Position numbers and translations under genes: made by a program. A DNA stretch of 64,000 nucleotides from G965222505 sp965222505 (GTDB lineage Bacteria; Bacteroidota; Rhodothermia; Rhodothermales; DATKEJ01): contig OZ244956.1 in assembly GCA_965222505.1 (NCBI GenBank), positions 2,170,001 to 2,234,000 of the forward strand. The letters are read 5' to 3'. Of the stretch, positions 1 through 9,020 are shown one piece after another; the first letter of the stretch is position 1, and every line of letters begins with the position of its first letter. The notes beneath the pieces are model-generated. The model did no database searches and was not told where the DNA came from. It saw only the letters and a list, made by a program, of their open reading frames with translations.

Positions 1-332
1 TGGAGTTGGCCGTCGCGTAGTCCGCCAAGCCAGAACCCAAGGGTATGCAGGGCATGCCGACCGCTTCCTTTGGGCACTTCATACCCCGGTCCGCTTGGCA
101 AGGGTTGGATCCGTCTCGAATAATACCAGTTGGGCAGCGGAATAATACTGACTGGATCCTCGTCCGGCCACATCAGCGTAGAAAACAAGCTCCCATGATT
201 ATACAGCCGTGCGCTGACCTGATTGACATCAAGGTCCGCATACGCCCGGCCCGGCTCGCAAGTGCCAACGCCCTGTGCGAAACCTGATGCCCCAAGGCTA
301 AAGAAAAGCGCGATGAAGAAAATGAACTTCAT
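1..332 (-). CDS. Secreted T9SS-family paralogue 1 (N-terminal part, runs off window)
   Basis: Partial gene; the 3' part lies left of the window. Translation from the ATG at 330-332 gives a hydrophobic signal peptide (MKFIFFIALFFSLGASGFAQ) and then the family opening seen in the next four genes: a TC-P-G-AY-DLDVNQVSARLYN stretch, a GYEVPKGSG box and a GFWLGGLRDG box. It differs by an insertion rich in Trp, Pro and Tyr around residues 50-75, between the LYNHGSLFS and GYEVPKG boxes. It lies 147 bp from paralogue 2, on the same strand, so it is probably the last gene of the same transcript. Function unknown. Confidence 0.85.
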   Translation of the reverse strand, partial: MKFIFFIALFFSLGASGFAQGVGTCEPGRAYADLDVNQVSARLYNHGSLFSTLMWPDEDPVSIIPLPNWYYSRRIQPLPSGPGYEVPKGSGRHALHTLGFWLGGLRDGQL

Positions 333-478
333 GGCATCCGCTGTGGTGTTGTGGTCTCTCTGGCGTGGGGATAAACTTAGCAAGCCGTCTACCCGAAGAA
401 AAATCGATCTGGGCCGATCAGTACGGGACAAGGGCTGAATGGTTAGATGCCGGGCGTGACCGGCCGGGGGCAGGGCAT

Positions 479-2131
479 TTAGCGATGCACTATAATCGGC
501 TGAGCAGACAGACGTTGATGGCCCAGGTGCAGTTGTGCCCAATACACGCCGGGCGGCAAACCGGTGGTTTCCAGAACAACCTGATGGGTACCGGACCGTT
601 GATGGGTTTGCGTGATGTTTTTTACGGCCCGGCCCAGCACATCATGAAGGGTCAACGTAATCCTGCCCTGCCGGGGAAGCGTATAGGAAAGGGTGGTGCT
701 GCCAGAAACCGGATTGGGATAGACCGGATGCAGAACGGCGCTGTCTGGATCGGGGAGTTCCGTCTCATCAGACAGGAATAGTCCTCCATCGGGGAAAGCC
801 CAAATGAGCGATATCTCGGTCTTGAGCATCCGCACAGATTCGAAACGGTCTGCGCCCTGTACCCAGAGCATCGCCAGTAAAATAACTTGCTCATCGCCGG
901 GGGCCATGGTGAAGGGGCCGGTGGACATCACCATGCGCCGGTTGCCGGGGATGTTACGGGAATTAAAGGCTCCGGTGGTGTTCTCCTCGCTCCAGAACGC
1001 GGGAGGATCACCGGGATACAGGAACGGCACCCCCGGCGTCTGACCCGTAAAGTTGCCCCCGGTGCCTCGGGGCAACATCGGCAAGCCGTCCAGCCACAAT
1101 CCTTGCAGGTAGCGATAAATCTCCACGCTGGTTTTCGGGTTGCCCTGGACGGTATCGTTGTCTTCATAGGCCAGAAACCGGGTCATGGGAAGCCGCTCAT
1201 CATCTTCATCCACATCCCCATCTGCATCATTGTCGATGCCATCCGCGTTGACCAGCGGGCCTTGCTGAAACACCACACCGAGGGCCGGCGGACGCGTGCC
1301 GTAGCCGCCGTCGTCAAAGTCGGTGCCGTTCCAGATGTAAGCCATGGTGCGGAGGGTATCAGAGCCGACATAGTCGTCGTTGGGGTTGCCGAGGTCGGCA
1401 TCGGCCCAGAGGCCGAACCAGAGGTCGGTGAGGTGGTGCCCACCTTTGTTGAGGAGCCGGTAGCGGTAAGCTGTGGTATTCCCATAGGGAGGCATACTAT
1501 TTTTGGCGAAGACCGTAGCCTGTAGTTCCATACCCAAAGCCGGTGCGCCCGACCAGCCGTGGCTGTTGCCCCGGTCATTCATCACCCACCAGAGGGTCTG
1601 ATCGCCCAGGATTCCAGGCAGATCGTTGCCTGCCAGGTTGTAATTGTTGGGGTTTCCATCCCCGTCGATGACCTCGGCCCCCAGTTCCCACGGCCATTCA
1701 AGCATATCCCGTGTGGCAATGCCGGTTTGCCGGTAACGCTCAATGTCCCGGATGGAGATGTTGTAGATGCGATCAAACGCGCTGCAATCCGCGGGGGGGT
1801 TGCCGTTTTCGTCCAGGGGGCCGGGATAGAATTCGTAGGGGCCATCGGTGGAAGCCGCCATATGCAATACCCCATCGGCCAGGCCCCCGATCCACAGCCC
1901 CGCGCTTCGGATGGCGTTTTTGCCGCTGCCGCGCGGGACCTCATACACGGCGGCTCCGCCCTTAGAGAACAGTCCGCCGGTATTGTAGATGCGCGCCCGT
2001 ACGTTCCCTATGTTGAGGTCTTCAAAGGCGATGCCGGTTCGGCAGGTGCCGGTTTGGGCCTCAACGACAAGAGGGATACACAGCAATAAGAAGAGTCCCG
2101 TTCGATACCACATGGAGGCTCGAACGGACAT
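479..2131 (-). CDS. Secreted T9SS type A sorting domain protein, paralogue 2
   Basis: A 550-residue protein predicted to be exported. It has a signal peptide at about residues 7-26 (ATG at 2113 is an alternative start), a long family-specific ectodomain with WWVMNDRGN near residue 180, and an EF-hand or thrombospondin-3-like acidic loop DGIDNDADGDVDED near residue 298. The C-terminal sorting domain is at about 467-550 (YPNPVSGSTTLSY, HDVLGR, LPPGVYWAQL). T9SS sorting domains direct export across the outer membrane and are then removed; cell-surface location is inferred. It is the most divergent of the four complete paralogues. The stop of paralogue 2 and the start of paralogue 3 are separated by 48 bp. 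The biochemical role is unknown. Confidence 0.9.
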   Translation of the reverse strand: MSVRASMWYRTGLFLLLCIPLVVEAQTGTCRTGIAFEDLNIGNVRARIYNTGGLFSKGGAAVYEVPRGSGKNAIRSAGLWIGGLADGVLHMAASTDGPYEFYPGPLDENGNPPADCSAFDRIYNISIRDIERYRQTGIATRDMLEWPWELGAEVIDGDGNPNNYNLAGNDLPGILGDQTLWWVMNDRGNSHGWSGAPALGMELQATVFAKNSMPPYGNTTAYRYRLLNKGGHHLTDLWFGLWADADLGNPNDDYVGSDTLRTMAYIWNGTDFDDGGYGTRPPALGVVFQQGPLVNADGIDNDADGDVDEDDERLPMTRFLAYEDNDTVQGNPKTSVEIYRYLQGLWLDGLPMLPRGTGGNFTGQTPGVPFLYPGDPPAFWSEENTTGAFNSRNIPGNRRMVMSTGPFTMAPGDEQVILLAMLWVQGADRFESVRMLKTEISLIWAFPDGGLFLSDETELPDPDSAVLHPVYPNPVSGSTTLSYTLPRQGRITLTLHDVLGRAVKNITQTHQRSGTHQVVLETTGLPPGVYWAQLHLGHQRLSAQPIIVHR

Positions 2132-2179
2132 GATGGAAATCAGGTTTCAAAGGATGCCACACCCCAACGCAGGGAACGC

Positions 2180-3844
2180 TCAAGGGTGGCGAATCATTCG
2201 TAATGTGCGTTCCAGGTACCCCAGCCGAAGCCGGGCGAGGTAGAGCCCGGACGGGAGACCGGTGGCGTCAAAATCAAACGCATAGCTTCCGGCTGATTGG
2301 TGTGCATCAACGAGCGTACGGATGGGCCGACCGAGGACATCGTAGACGGTCAGGTGGACGGGCCGGTCTTGCGGCAGGTCGTACTGGATGGTGGTGCGTG
2401 TAGCGAAGGGGTTCGGGTAGTTGTGATAGACTAGATACCGCTCCGGTGCATCCGCTATCCGGTGATCAACCGAAGCGTCCGGTTTGAGCAGGCCAGCGGC
2501 TACCGCCTCGTGCAGCACGTGGACCCCGGCCTTGAGCTTGTAGACCGAATCCAGGCGGTCTTGGCCTCGTGCCCACACGATTGCTACCAGGATTTCCTGC
2601 TGCTCGCCAGGCACCATCCGAAACGGGCCGCTTGTGGTCACTCCCCAACGATACCCTCCGACCCCTTCGGGGCCATGCCCGGAGGGGTTCTCTTCACTCC
2701 AAAAGTCCGGCGGATTTCCTGAAAACATAAACCGGGTAGGCGTATTTGAGAACCCGCGCCCCCTTCCGCCGTAGGTGATTGGTACGCCATCCAGCCATCG
2801 GTTTTGCATGTACCCATAGGCATGTTCCATTTGGGAAGGGTGTCCCTGCACATTGTTGGTGCCCTTGAAATGCATGGCAAATGCAGACAGGCCCAGATGT
2901 TCATCCGCCTCATCGATACGTCCATCCCGGTCATTATCCCGGCCGTCCTGAGGGACCTTTGGGCCTTTAAGCACTACAGTACCAATGGCCGGAGGAGCCA
3001 TACCGTACTGGGTATCCTCCTCTCGTCCGTTGTAGACAAACGTAAGGTGCAGCGTACTATCCGACCCAACGAAGTCGTCGTTCCGCCCACCCAGATTGAC
3101 TTCCGTCCAAAGTCCAAAATACAGATCCTCTAACGGCGCATTGCCCCTGTACGTCAGGCGGTATCGGTAAAAAGTGGTGTGTTGCAGCAGCGGATCGAGG
3201 GCATTTTGGTAGCTGCGCCGGTCGAAGGCAAAGGCCGTGACCTTAACTTCCATACCCATCGGCAACACGTGCGAGTTAAACCACCACGGATCCTTGCCAC
3301 GATCATTCATCACCCACCATACCATCTGATCGCCCATCAGCTCAGGACGGTCACCGCCTTCGAGGTTGTAATTATCCACCACCCCATCGCCATCTACCAC
3401 AGGTGCGCCCAGGTCCCAGGGCCATTCTGCCAGGTCGGGTGTGGCTTCTCCTGTGGCGTTGTAGCGTTCGATGTCTCGCCGATCAATTTTGAAGAGTCGG
3501 TCATAGGGTTGGCAATCGGCCGGTGGGTTGCCGAAAACGTCTAAAGGCCCCGGCCACCATGCGGGGTAATAATCAGAAGCTGCGATGCGCAACTCACCAT
3601 CTACTCGGCCGCCCATCCAGAGCATTTGCCAGGAGGTTGCATTGATGGAGTCCCGCTTGGGCACCTGATATATCTCATGCCTCCCCTTCCCGAAGAGGCG
3701 GCCGGTGTTGGTGAGCCATGCCCGCACATTGTTTACATCAAGGGCTGTACCAGCCTGACCGACGTCACAATCGCTGATGGGCTGTGCCGAGACCATATTA
3801 GAGAACAGTAGTACAAATAAAAGTATGCGATGGTACATGATCAT
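2180..3844 (-). CDS. Secreted T9SS type A sorting domain protein, paralogue 3
   Basis: A 554-residue protein with signal peptide MIMYHRILLFVLLFSNMVSA, the family boxes (LDVNNVRAWL, WMGGRVDGEL, VWWVMNDRGKD, TTFYRYRLTYRG), an acidic DGRDNDRDGRIDEADE loop at mid-protein and a C-terminal sorting domain (NYPNPFATRTTIQYDLPQ, YDVLGRPIRTLVD). Its start codon overlaps the stop codon of paralogue 4 by four bases (ATGA), indicating translational coupling and a shared mRNA. The last 80 residues are nearly identical to those of paralogue 5 although the bodies differ much more, which points to gene conversion of the sorting domain. Function unknown. Confidence 0.9.
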   Translation of the reverse strand: MIMYHRILLFVLLFSNMVSAQPISDCDVGQAGTALDVNNVRAWLTNTGRLFGKGRHEIYQVPKRDSINATSWQMLWMGGRVDGELRIAASDYYPAWWPGPLDVFGNPPADCQPYDRLFKIDRRDIERYNATGEATPDLAEWPWDLGAPVVDGDGVVDNYNLEGGDRPELMGDQMVWWVMNDRGKDPWWFNSHVLPMGMEVKVTAFAFDRRSYQNALDPLLQHTTFYRYRLTYRGNAPLEDLYFGLWTEVNLGGRNDDFVGSDSTLHLTFVYNGREEDTQYGMAPPAIGTVVLKGPKVPQDGRDNDRDGRIDEADEHLGLSAFAMHFKGTNNVQGHPSQMEHAYGYMQNRWLDGVPITYGGRGRGFSNTPTRFMFSGNPPDFWSEENPSGHGPEGVGGYRWGVTTSGPFRMVPGEQQEILVAIVWARGQDRLDSVYKLKAGVHVLHEAVAAGLLKPDASVDHRIADAPERYLVYHNYPNPFATRTTIQYDLPQDRPVHLTVYDVLGRPIRTLVDAHQSAGSYAFDFDATGLPSGLYLARLRLGYLERTLRMIRHP

Positions 3845-5502
3845 GGTATGCGTAACATGGGGAGGGTGCGTTCCAAATGCCCTAGCCGAAGCCGGGCGAG
3901 GTAGAGCCCGGACGGGAGGCCGGTGGCATCAAAATCAACCGCATAGCTACCGGCTGATTGGTGCCCATCAACCAGCGTGCGGATGGGCCGGCCGAGGACG
4001 TCGTAGACGGTTAGGTGGACGGGCCGGTCTTGCGGCAGGTCATACTCGATGGTGGTGCGCGTGGCGAAGGGGTTGGGGTAGTTGCGGTAAACGATGTACC
4101 TGTCCGGGGGCTCAGGCAAGGCCGGGGCTGCTGAAAGTGCAGGGGACTCATCCGGTACAATGCAGAGGCCATGTTCAACCCAGGAGAACATGCGGGCAAC
4201 ATCTGCCTTGAGTTTGTAAACGGACTCAAATCGATTGCTGCCCTGTGCCCACACAACGGCCACGACGAAGTCCTGTGTTTCACCCGGCTCCATACGAAAC
4301 GGCCCCATGGCCATCAGAAAACGCCGGTCGGCCGGGGTGCGGCGGGTGCCTTGTCCGTCGTAGTTTTCCTCGCTCCAGAATTCCGGGGGATTCCCCGGAA
4401 ACATAAACGGAAAAGGAGTATCCGAAAACGCAATGCCAGAGCCGCCATAGGTCTGTGGCCTGCCATCACGCCACAGGCCCTGTAGGTAGCGGTAAGCATC
4501 TGCTCCTGAATCGGGATCGCCGTCGATGGTAGAATCGCTGTTGTAGGCTTTGAACATCGACATCCCCATACGTTCTCCGGCTTCATCTACAATGCCGTTT
4601 CGGTTGTTGTCGATGCCATCATCTTCGGCCCGTAGACCTTCGAACAAACTGAAACCGATGGCTGGCGGCCGGTCTCCGTAGCCCCCACTGGACCCATCGA
4701 GATCATCCCCATTCCAGGTATAGCCCATGTGGAGGGTGGTGTCTGCCCCCACGTAGTCATCGCTAGCATCGCCGAGATCAGCATCTACCCAGACGCCGAG
4801 GCGCGCATCTTCAAGCGGCGAATCGCCCCGGTACGTCATTTTGTACCGATAGAAGGTGGTGTTCCAGAGCGGATTGCGCGCCGCCACCTTGAAAGCAAAC
4901 GCCGTCACCTGCATCTCCAGGCCGATGGGTTCAGTCAAAGACCAACTGTGGACGTTGCCCCGGTCATTCATCACCCACCACACCATCTGATCTCCAAACA
5001 ACAGGGGCCGGTCTCCACCATGCAGGTTGTAATTGTCCAGGTTGCCATCACCGTCTTGCACCGGTGCCCCCAGGTGGACGGGCCATTCGGCCAGATCGTC
5101 CGTAGCCTCACCAGTTTCTTCGTAGGTCTTAAAATCCTCCCGGCTCACCTTGTACATCCGGTCGTAATCGGTGCAGTCCAATGGCGGAGACCCCAGTGAA
5201 TCCAGCGGACCCGGCCACCACTCCCAGGGACCATAGTCTGAGGCCGTAATGCGCAGTGCGCCGTCAACCAGGCCTGCAATCCAGAGGGTGTTCGCGAAAA
5301 CGGCGTTCGCCTGGGCCTCCTTGGGCACCGTGTAGATATTGCCGGCCCCTTTCCAGAACAAACCACCGGTGTTGTAAAGCCGGGCGCGGACATTGTTGAC
5401 GTCAAGATCTTTGCTGGCTGTGCCCGGACTGCAGGTGCCCGTCGTTTGTGCAAGGCTCAAACCGGGCAAAAGGAGTAAGAGAAAAAAGTAGCGATGGTTC
5501 AT
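3841..5502 (-). CDS. Secreted T9SS type A sorting domain protein, paralogue 4
   Basis: A 553-residue protein with signal peptide MNHRYFFLLLLLPGLSLAQ. Residues 20-190 are almost identical to paralogue 5 (TCSPGTASKDLDVNNVRARL, NIYTVPKEAQANA, YDRMYKVSREDFK). The middle is different: shorter around residue 205, with the loop DGIDNNRNGIVDEAGE. A linker with the ALPEPPDRYIVYRNYPNPF join precedes the sorting domain, which ends in LPMLRIP rather than LRMIRHP. It is coupled by ATGA to the downstream paralogue 3. The patchwork of very similar and divergent blocks suggests recent duplication followed by recombination between copies. Function unknown. Confidence 0.9.
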   Translation of the reverse strand: MNHRYFFLLLLLPGLSLAQTTGTCSPGTASKDLDVNNVRARLYNTGGLFWKGAGNIYTVPKEAQANAVFANTLWIAGLVDGALRITASDYGPWEWWPGPLDSLGSPPLDCTDYDRMYKVSREDFKTYEETGEATDDLAEWPVHLGAPVQDGDGNLDNYNLHGGDRPLLFGDQMVWWVMNDRGNVHSWSLTEPIGLEMQVTAFAFKVAARNPLWNTTFYRYKMTYRGDSPLEDARLGVWVDADLGDASDDYVGADTTLHMGYTWNGDDLDGSSGGYGDRPPAIGFSLFEGLRAEDDGIDNNRNGIVDEAGERMGMSMFKAYNSDSTIDGDPDSGADAYRYLQGLWRDGRPQTYGGSGIAFSDTPFPFMFPGNPPEFWSEENYDGQGTRRTPADRRFLMAMGPFRMEPGETQDFVVAVVWAQGSNRFESVYKLKADVARMFSWVEHGLCIVPDESPALSAAPALPEPPDRYIVYRNYPNPFATRTTIEYDLPQDRPVHLTVYDVLGRPIRTLVDGHQSAGSYAVDFDATGLPSGLYLARLRLGHLERTLPMLRIP

Positions 5503-5552
5503 GGGCGTGCGGCAACTCCCGAGGCCGGAGGCCGAGGGAGCAGGTGCCTTTT

Positions 5553-7229
5553 TTAAGGGTGGCGAATCATGCGTAATGTGCGTTCCAGATATCCGAGCCG
5601 AAGCCGGGCGAGGTAGAACCCGGGCGAGAGGCCGGTGGCGTCAAAATCAAACGCGTAGCTACCGGCCGATTGGTGTGCATCAACCAACGTGCGGATGGGC
5701 CGACCGAGGACATCGTAGACGGCCAAATGTACCGGCTGGTCTTGCGGCAGATCGTACTGGATGGTCGTGCGTGTGGCAAAGGGGTTGGGGTAGTTCCGGT
5801 AGAGAATGTACCGGTCCGGCGGTTCGGGTGGAGCCGGGGCGGCCAGAAAGGCGGGCTGTTCCTCTGGGATAAGGCATTGGGCGGTACTGTTGAAGATATG
5901 CAAGCCCGCTACATCGGCCTTTAGTTTATAAACGGAGCGATACCGGTCCTGCCCCTGGGCCCACACAATACCGACAAGAATATCCTGTATGTCTCCCGGC
6001 TCCATCCGAAAGGGGCCAGTTGCCATGATGAAGCGGCGGTCTGCCGGTGTATTGCGGCTCCCGGCATTGTCTGTGTTTTCCTCGCTCCAAAATGCGGGTG
6101 GATTACCCGAAAACATAAAACGCGTTGGCTCCTCTGAAAACCCTCGTCCACTCCCACCGTAGGTAACGGAAAAATCATCACGCCATAATGCACGCAAAAA
6201 GCGATACGCATCATCACCACTGTCCGGGTTACCCTGTACCGTGGCATCGCTGTTGTAATAGATAAAACTGGACATCCCCTGACGTTCACCTTGCTCGTCA
6301 ACGATGCCGTCGCGGTCATTGTCCAACCCATCCGGGTCGATGGTGGGGCCTTGCAGAATAACATTGCCGAGGGCCGGAGGCTTATCTCCATACCCACCAC
6401 CAGACCCATCAAAATCATCGCCGTTCCAAACGTAGCCCATGTGCAGCGTACTGTCGGAGCCTACGTAATCGTCGCCTGCATCTCCGAGGTCAGGATCGTT
6501 CCACAGACCGAAGTAGGCGTCTTCCCAGGGAGCACGGCCTTTGTAGATCAGCCGGTAGCGGTAAAATGTGGTGTGCGCTAACACCGGATCAACAGGACTC
6601 GTGTAGGGTCCTCCTTTGAACGAAAAGGCCGTCACCTGCATTTCCAGACCGATGGGTTCAGACAAAGACCAACCGTGCTCGTTGCCCCGGTCATTCATCA
6701 CCCACCACACCATCTGATCTCCAAACAGCAGGGGCCGGTCTCCCCTTTGGAGGTCATAGTTTTCAGGGTCTCCATCGCCGTCTTGTACCGGTGCCCCTAG
6801 GTGGACGGGCCATTCGGTCAGGTCTTCCGTAGCTTCGCCCGTCTCATCGTACACCTTGAAGTCCTCCCGGCTCACCTTGTACATCCGGTCGTAATCGGCA
6901 CAGTCCAACGGGGGGTACCCCAGCGAATCAAGCGGACCCGGCCACCACTCCCAGGGGCCATAGTCTGAGGCCGTTATGCGCAGTGCGCCGTCAACCATGC
7001 CTGCAATCCAGAGGTTGTGCGCGAATATGGCGTTGGCCTGGGCCTCCTTCGGCACCGTGTAGATATTGCCGGCCCCTTTCCAGAACAGGCCACCCGTATT
7101 GTAGAGCCGGGCGCGGACATTGTTGACGTCGAGGTCCTTGCTGGCTGTGCCCGGACTGCAGGTGCCTGTCGTTTGGGCAAGGCTCCATTGAGGGAGGAAA
7201 AGCAGAAGAAAAAGGTAGCGATACATCAT
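5553..7229 (-). CDS. Secreted T9SS type A sorting domain protein, paralogue 5
   Basis: The first gene of the minus-strand array, 558 residues. Signal peptide MMYRYLFLLLFLPQWSLAQ, then a family ectodomain almost the same as paralogue 4 up to about residue 190. The middle (DPVLAHTTFYRYRLIYKG) is closer to paralogue 3. The acidic loop is DGLDNDRDGIVDEQGE, and the C-terminal sorting domain ends in LRMIRHP. Its start at 7229 faces the ECF sigma gene at 7414, so 7230-7413 should hold the promoter of the array. The family is recognisable by context in related genomes, but I know of no assigned activity. Confidence 0.9.
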   Translation of the reverse strand: MMYRYLFLLLFLPQWSLAQTTGTCSPGTASKDLDVNNVRARLYNTGGLFWKGAGNIYTVPKEAQANAIFAHNLWIAGMVDGALRITASDYGPWEWWPGPLDSLGYPPLDCADYDRMYKVSREDFKVYDETGEATEDLTEWPVHLGAPVQDGDGDPENYDLQRGDRPLLFGDQMVWWVMNDRGNEHGWSLSEPIGLEMQVTAFSFKGGPYTSPVDPVLAHTTFYRYRLIYKGRAPWEDAYFGLWNDPDLGDAGDDYVGSDSTLHMGYVWNGDDFDGSGGGYGDKPPALGNVILQGPTIDPDGLDNDRDGIVDEQGERQGMSSFIYYNSDATVQGNPDSGDDAYRFLRALWRDDFSVTYGGSGRGFSEEPTRFMFSGNPPAFWSEENTDNAGSRNTPADRRFIMATGPFRMEPGDIQDILVGIVWAQGQDRYRSVYKLKADVAGLHIFNSTAQCLIPEEQPAFLAAPAPPEPPDRYILYRNYPNPFATRTTIQYDLPQDQPVHLAVYDVLGRPIRTLVDAHQSAGSYAFDFDATGLSPGFYLARLRLGYLERTLRMIRHP

Positions 7230-7413
7230 AAGTGTGCAGCAATTCCCGAGGCCTCTGCCATCCAGAAGGAGGCCCCTCTCTACGCTCGGGAGCAGGTGCC
7301 TGGTTTAAGGGTTGACATTGTCCTGTACCAAAGAGAAGCGTAAAGGTCAAAAAAAACGCGCCAGGACCGATGAACGGTGCCCGTCGTATAACCTGATGCA
7401 ACCCTGTGTACCG

Positions 7414-8016
7414 ATGTCCTCTACCCCTGAACAAACCGCTATTACCCGCCTCCTCCGTCGGCACAGCAACGGGGACGAGGAGGCTATGGGGGAACTCATG
7501 CCGATGGTCTATGACCACCTCTCCCATCTGGCCCGGCACTACCTGGCCCGCGAGCGTAACAACCACACCCTGGACACCCGTGCGCTGGTCCACGAGGCAT
7601 ACTACCGGCTTGTAGATGCCCCCCAAATCAACTGGCAGGACCGTCAACATTTCTACGTCACCGCCGCCCGAGCCATGCGCCGTATCCTGTGTGATCATGC
7701 CCGGCGGCACAAGGCAGACAAACGCGGCGGAGGCACCCCGGCCTTTACCCTTACCAACCTGAATGCCCTCAAGGATGAAGGCGCCTTCGCAGGAGATGAC
7801 CATGCCGACCTGATCCTGTCCGTCGACCGCGCCCTGGAACACCTGGAACAACAAGACCCGGAGATGGCCCGGCTGGTGGAATTGCGCTTTTTCTACGGCC
7901 TCACCATTCCCGAAACGGCGGAGGTGCTGGGGGTCTCGGCCCGGACGGTCAACCGGGATTGGCAAATCGCCCGAGGCTTCCTCCATTGGCAATTGGAAGA
8001 ATTACGAGAGAATTGA
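7414..8016 (+). CDS. ECF RNA polymerase sigma factor (Sigma70_ECF / TIGR02999 type)
   Basis: A small sigma factor of about 200 residues. Region 2 is seen in EEAMGELMPMVYDHLSHLAR and DTRALVHEAYYRLVD, with the family-typical FYVTAARAMRRIL and DHARRHKADKRGG segment. Region 4 is the helix-turn-helix LRFFYGLTIPETAEVLGVSA-RTVNRDW. The frame is open from 7312, but ATG 7414 (MSSTPEQTAI) gives the usual family N-terminus. Members of this family usually precede a Ser/Thr kinase gene, as the 42869-43450 copy does here; this one has none and instead sits divergent to the five-paralogue array. Control of that array is a reasonable but untested inference. Confidence 0.9.
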   Translation: MSSTPEQTAITRLLRRHSNGDEEAMGELMPMVYDHLSHLARHYLARERNNHTLDTRALVHEAYYRLVDAPQINWQDRQHFYVTAARAMRRILCDHARRHKADKRGGGTPAFTLTNLNALKDEGAFAGDDHADLILSVDRALEHLEQQDPEMARLVELRFFYGLTIPETAEVLGVSARTVNRDWQIARGFLHWQLEELREN

Positions 8017-8070
8017 ATGCGCCGCGACTGACCCCTCCAGGATCGCGCCCATTGAAAATGGTCAAGGCCC

Positions 8071-8112
8071 GGACGGGCGATCCTTGTGATCGCCCCGATC
8101 TTCGGATGGCTC
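8071..8112 (+). repeat. Palindromic intergenic repeat, GGGCGATC family, copy 1
   Basis: Perfect 8-bp arms GGGCGATC (8075-8082) and GATCGCCC (8088-8095) with a 5-base loop CTTGT, then CGATCTTCGGATGGC. The same unit with its flank recurs in inverse orientation at 21594-21640. Related hairpins occur at 34657-34677, 34802-34822 and 58351-58369. It lies between the convergent ends of the sigma factor and the hydrolase gene, so it could also help end transcription. Confidence 0.75.
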
Positions 8113-8120
8113 TGCGCGTG

Positions 8121-9020
8121 TCATCCCGCTGCCCACAAAATACCCGGCACCACCCCCGTCAAATCCTCAACCCCGGCAAAAGCCGATGCGTTTTTGCCAT
8201 ACGCGATCAACGGCACCAGATTTCGGGTATGGGATTTGGTCGACAGGTCTTCGAGGTTGCCGTGGTCGCTGGTGATCAGGAGCAGATGACGAGCTGGATC
8301 AAAATCACCCAGAACACCGGCAAAAAACCGATCCAATGCATGCAGGATATGCCGGGCCTGGGTCAGATCCTGCGCATGACCGGCCTTGTCCGTCCGGTAA
8401 TATTCGAACAGTGTAAAGGTATGGGCATCGGCTATCCGCACCAACCGCCGACCGGCCTCAGCCTCTGTGACCGGCTGCCACGTAGCATCTTGTTCCGGCC
8501 ACCCGGCTCCTGTGAGGTCTGAACTCACGGCGCGGCCGGCCTTTAGATCGGAAGTGCGCCGGAGCGGGACTTCTGCCGTGGTGCAGCACAGCGTCGTGAC
8601 CGTCCACCGGTTGCGCCGCCTCACCCATTCAAAAAACCGTTGTGGATAGGCATTGGCAAATGCAACAGGCAGGCCGCGCTCTTTGAGTTGCAAAAAGATA
8701 TTATGTTCAGCAATAACAGGTTTGGATGTGGAATAGGGAAACGGGCCGAAGTGCCGACCGGCACGCTCGGCGCAGTTGATGCCGGTAAACAAGGTGGCCT
8801 GGCCGGTCCCGCTCTGGGGTAAACCCGGCAGCCCGAGGTTGGCATCAATGCCTTTGACAACATGCGAGGGATGGTCCTGAGGTTTCCAGTCGTTCGTCCA
8901 CGGCTGATTCCCAGCCAGTTTAGCCAACGTCGGAAATATATCGGACAATAGTGGATTATCGGCAGGATCTGTTCCGCCTAACCCAACGCCATCCAGAAAC
9001 ACCATCAGAATGTGTGTCAT
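8121..9020 (-). CDS. Phosphoglycerate mutase/alkaline-phosphatase-superfamily metalloenzyme
   Basis: About 299 residues from ATG 9020 (MTHILMVFLDGVGLGG). It carries the metal and catalytic signatures of the alkaline phosphatase-like fold: an N-terminal Asp in VFLDGVG, a GTGQATLFTG segment at the nucleophile position, YRTDKAGH, SDHGNLEDLS and SHTRNLVPL near the C-terminus. It resembles cofactor-independent phosphoglycerate mutases but is much shorter than the roughly 510 residues of true iPGM, so it is more likely a hydrolase or mutase of unknown substrate. Its start overlaps the stop of the DprA-like gene by four bases, so the two are co-translated. The open frame extends to 9161, but that part overlaps the neighbour and lacks family similarity. 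Confidence 0.8.
   Translation of the reverse strand: MTHILMVFLDGVGLGGTDPADNPLLSDIFPTLAKLAGNQPWTNDWKPQDHPSHVVKGIDANLGLPGLPQSGTGQATLFTGINCAERAGRHFGPFPYSTSKPVIAEHNIFLQLKERGLPVAFANAYPQRFFEWVRRRNRWTVTTLCCTTAEVPLRRTSDLKAGRAVSSDLTGAGWPEQDATWQPVTEAEAGRRLVRIADAHTFTLFEYYRTDKAGHAQDLTQARHILHALDRFFAGVLGDFDPARHLLLITSDHGNLEDLSTKSHTRNLVPLIAYGKNASAFAGVEDLTGVVPGILWAAG

Noticed and set aside
887..1525. Long + strand frame of 212 codons inside paralogue 2
   Set aside because: Opposite-strand shadow of a real GC-rich gene; no domain or start signal, and similar shadows occur in the other paralogues.
6991..7992. 333-codon minus-strand frame spanning the sigma factor and start of paralogue 5
   Set aside because: It is antisense to the ECF sigma gene and out of frame with paralogue 5; no domain.
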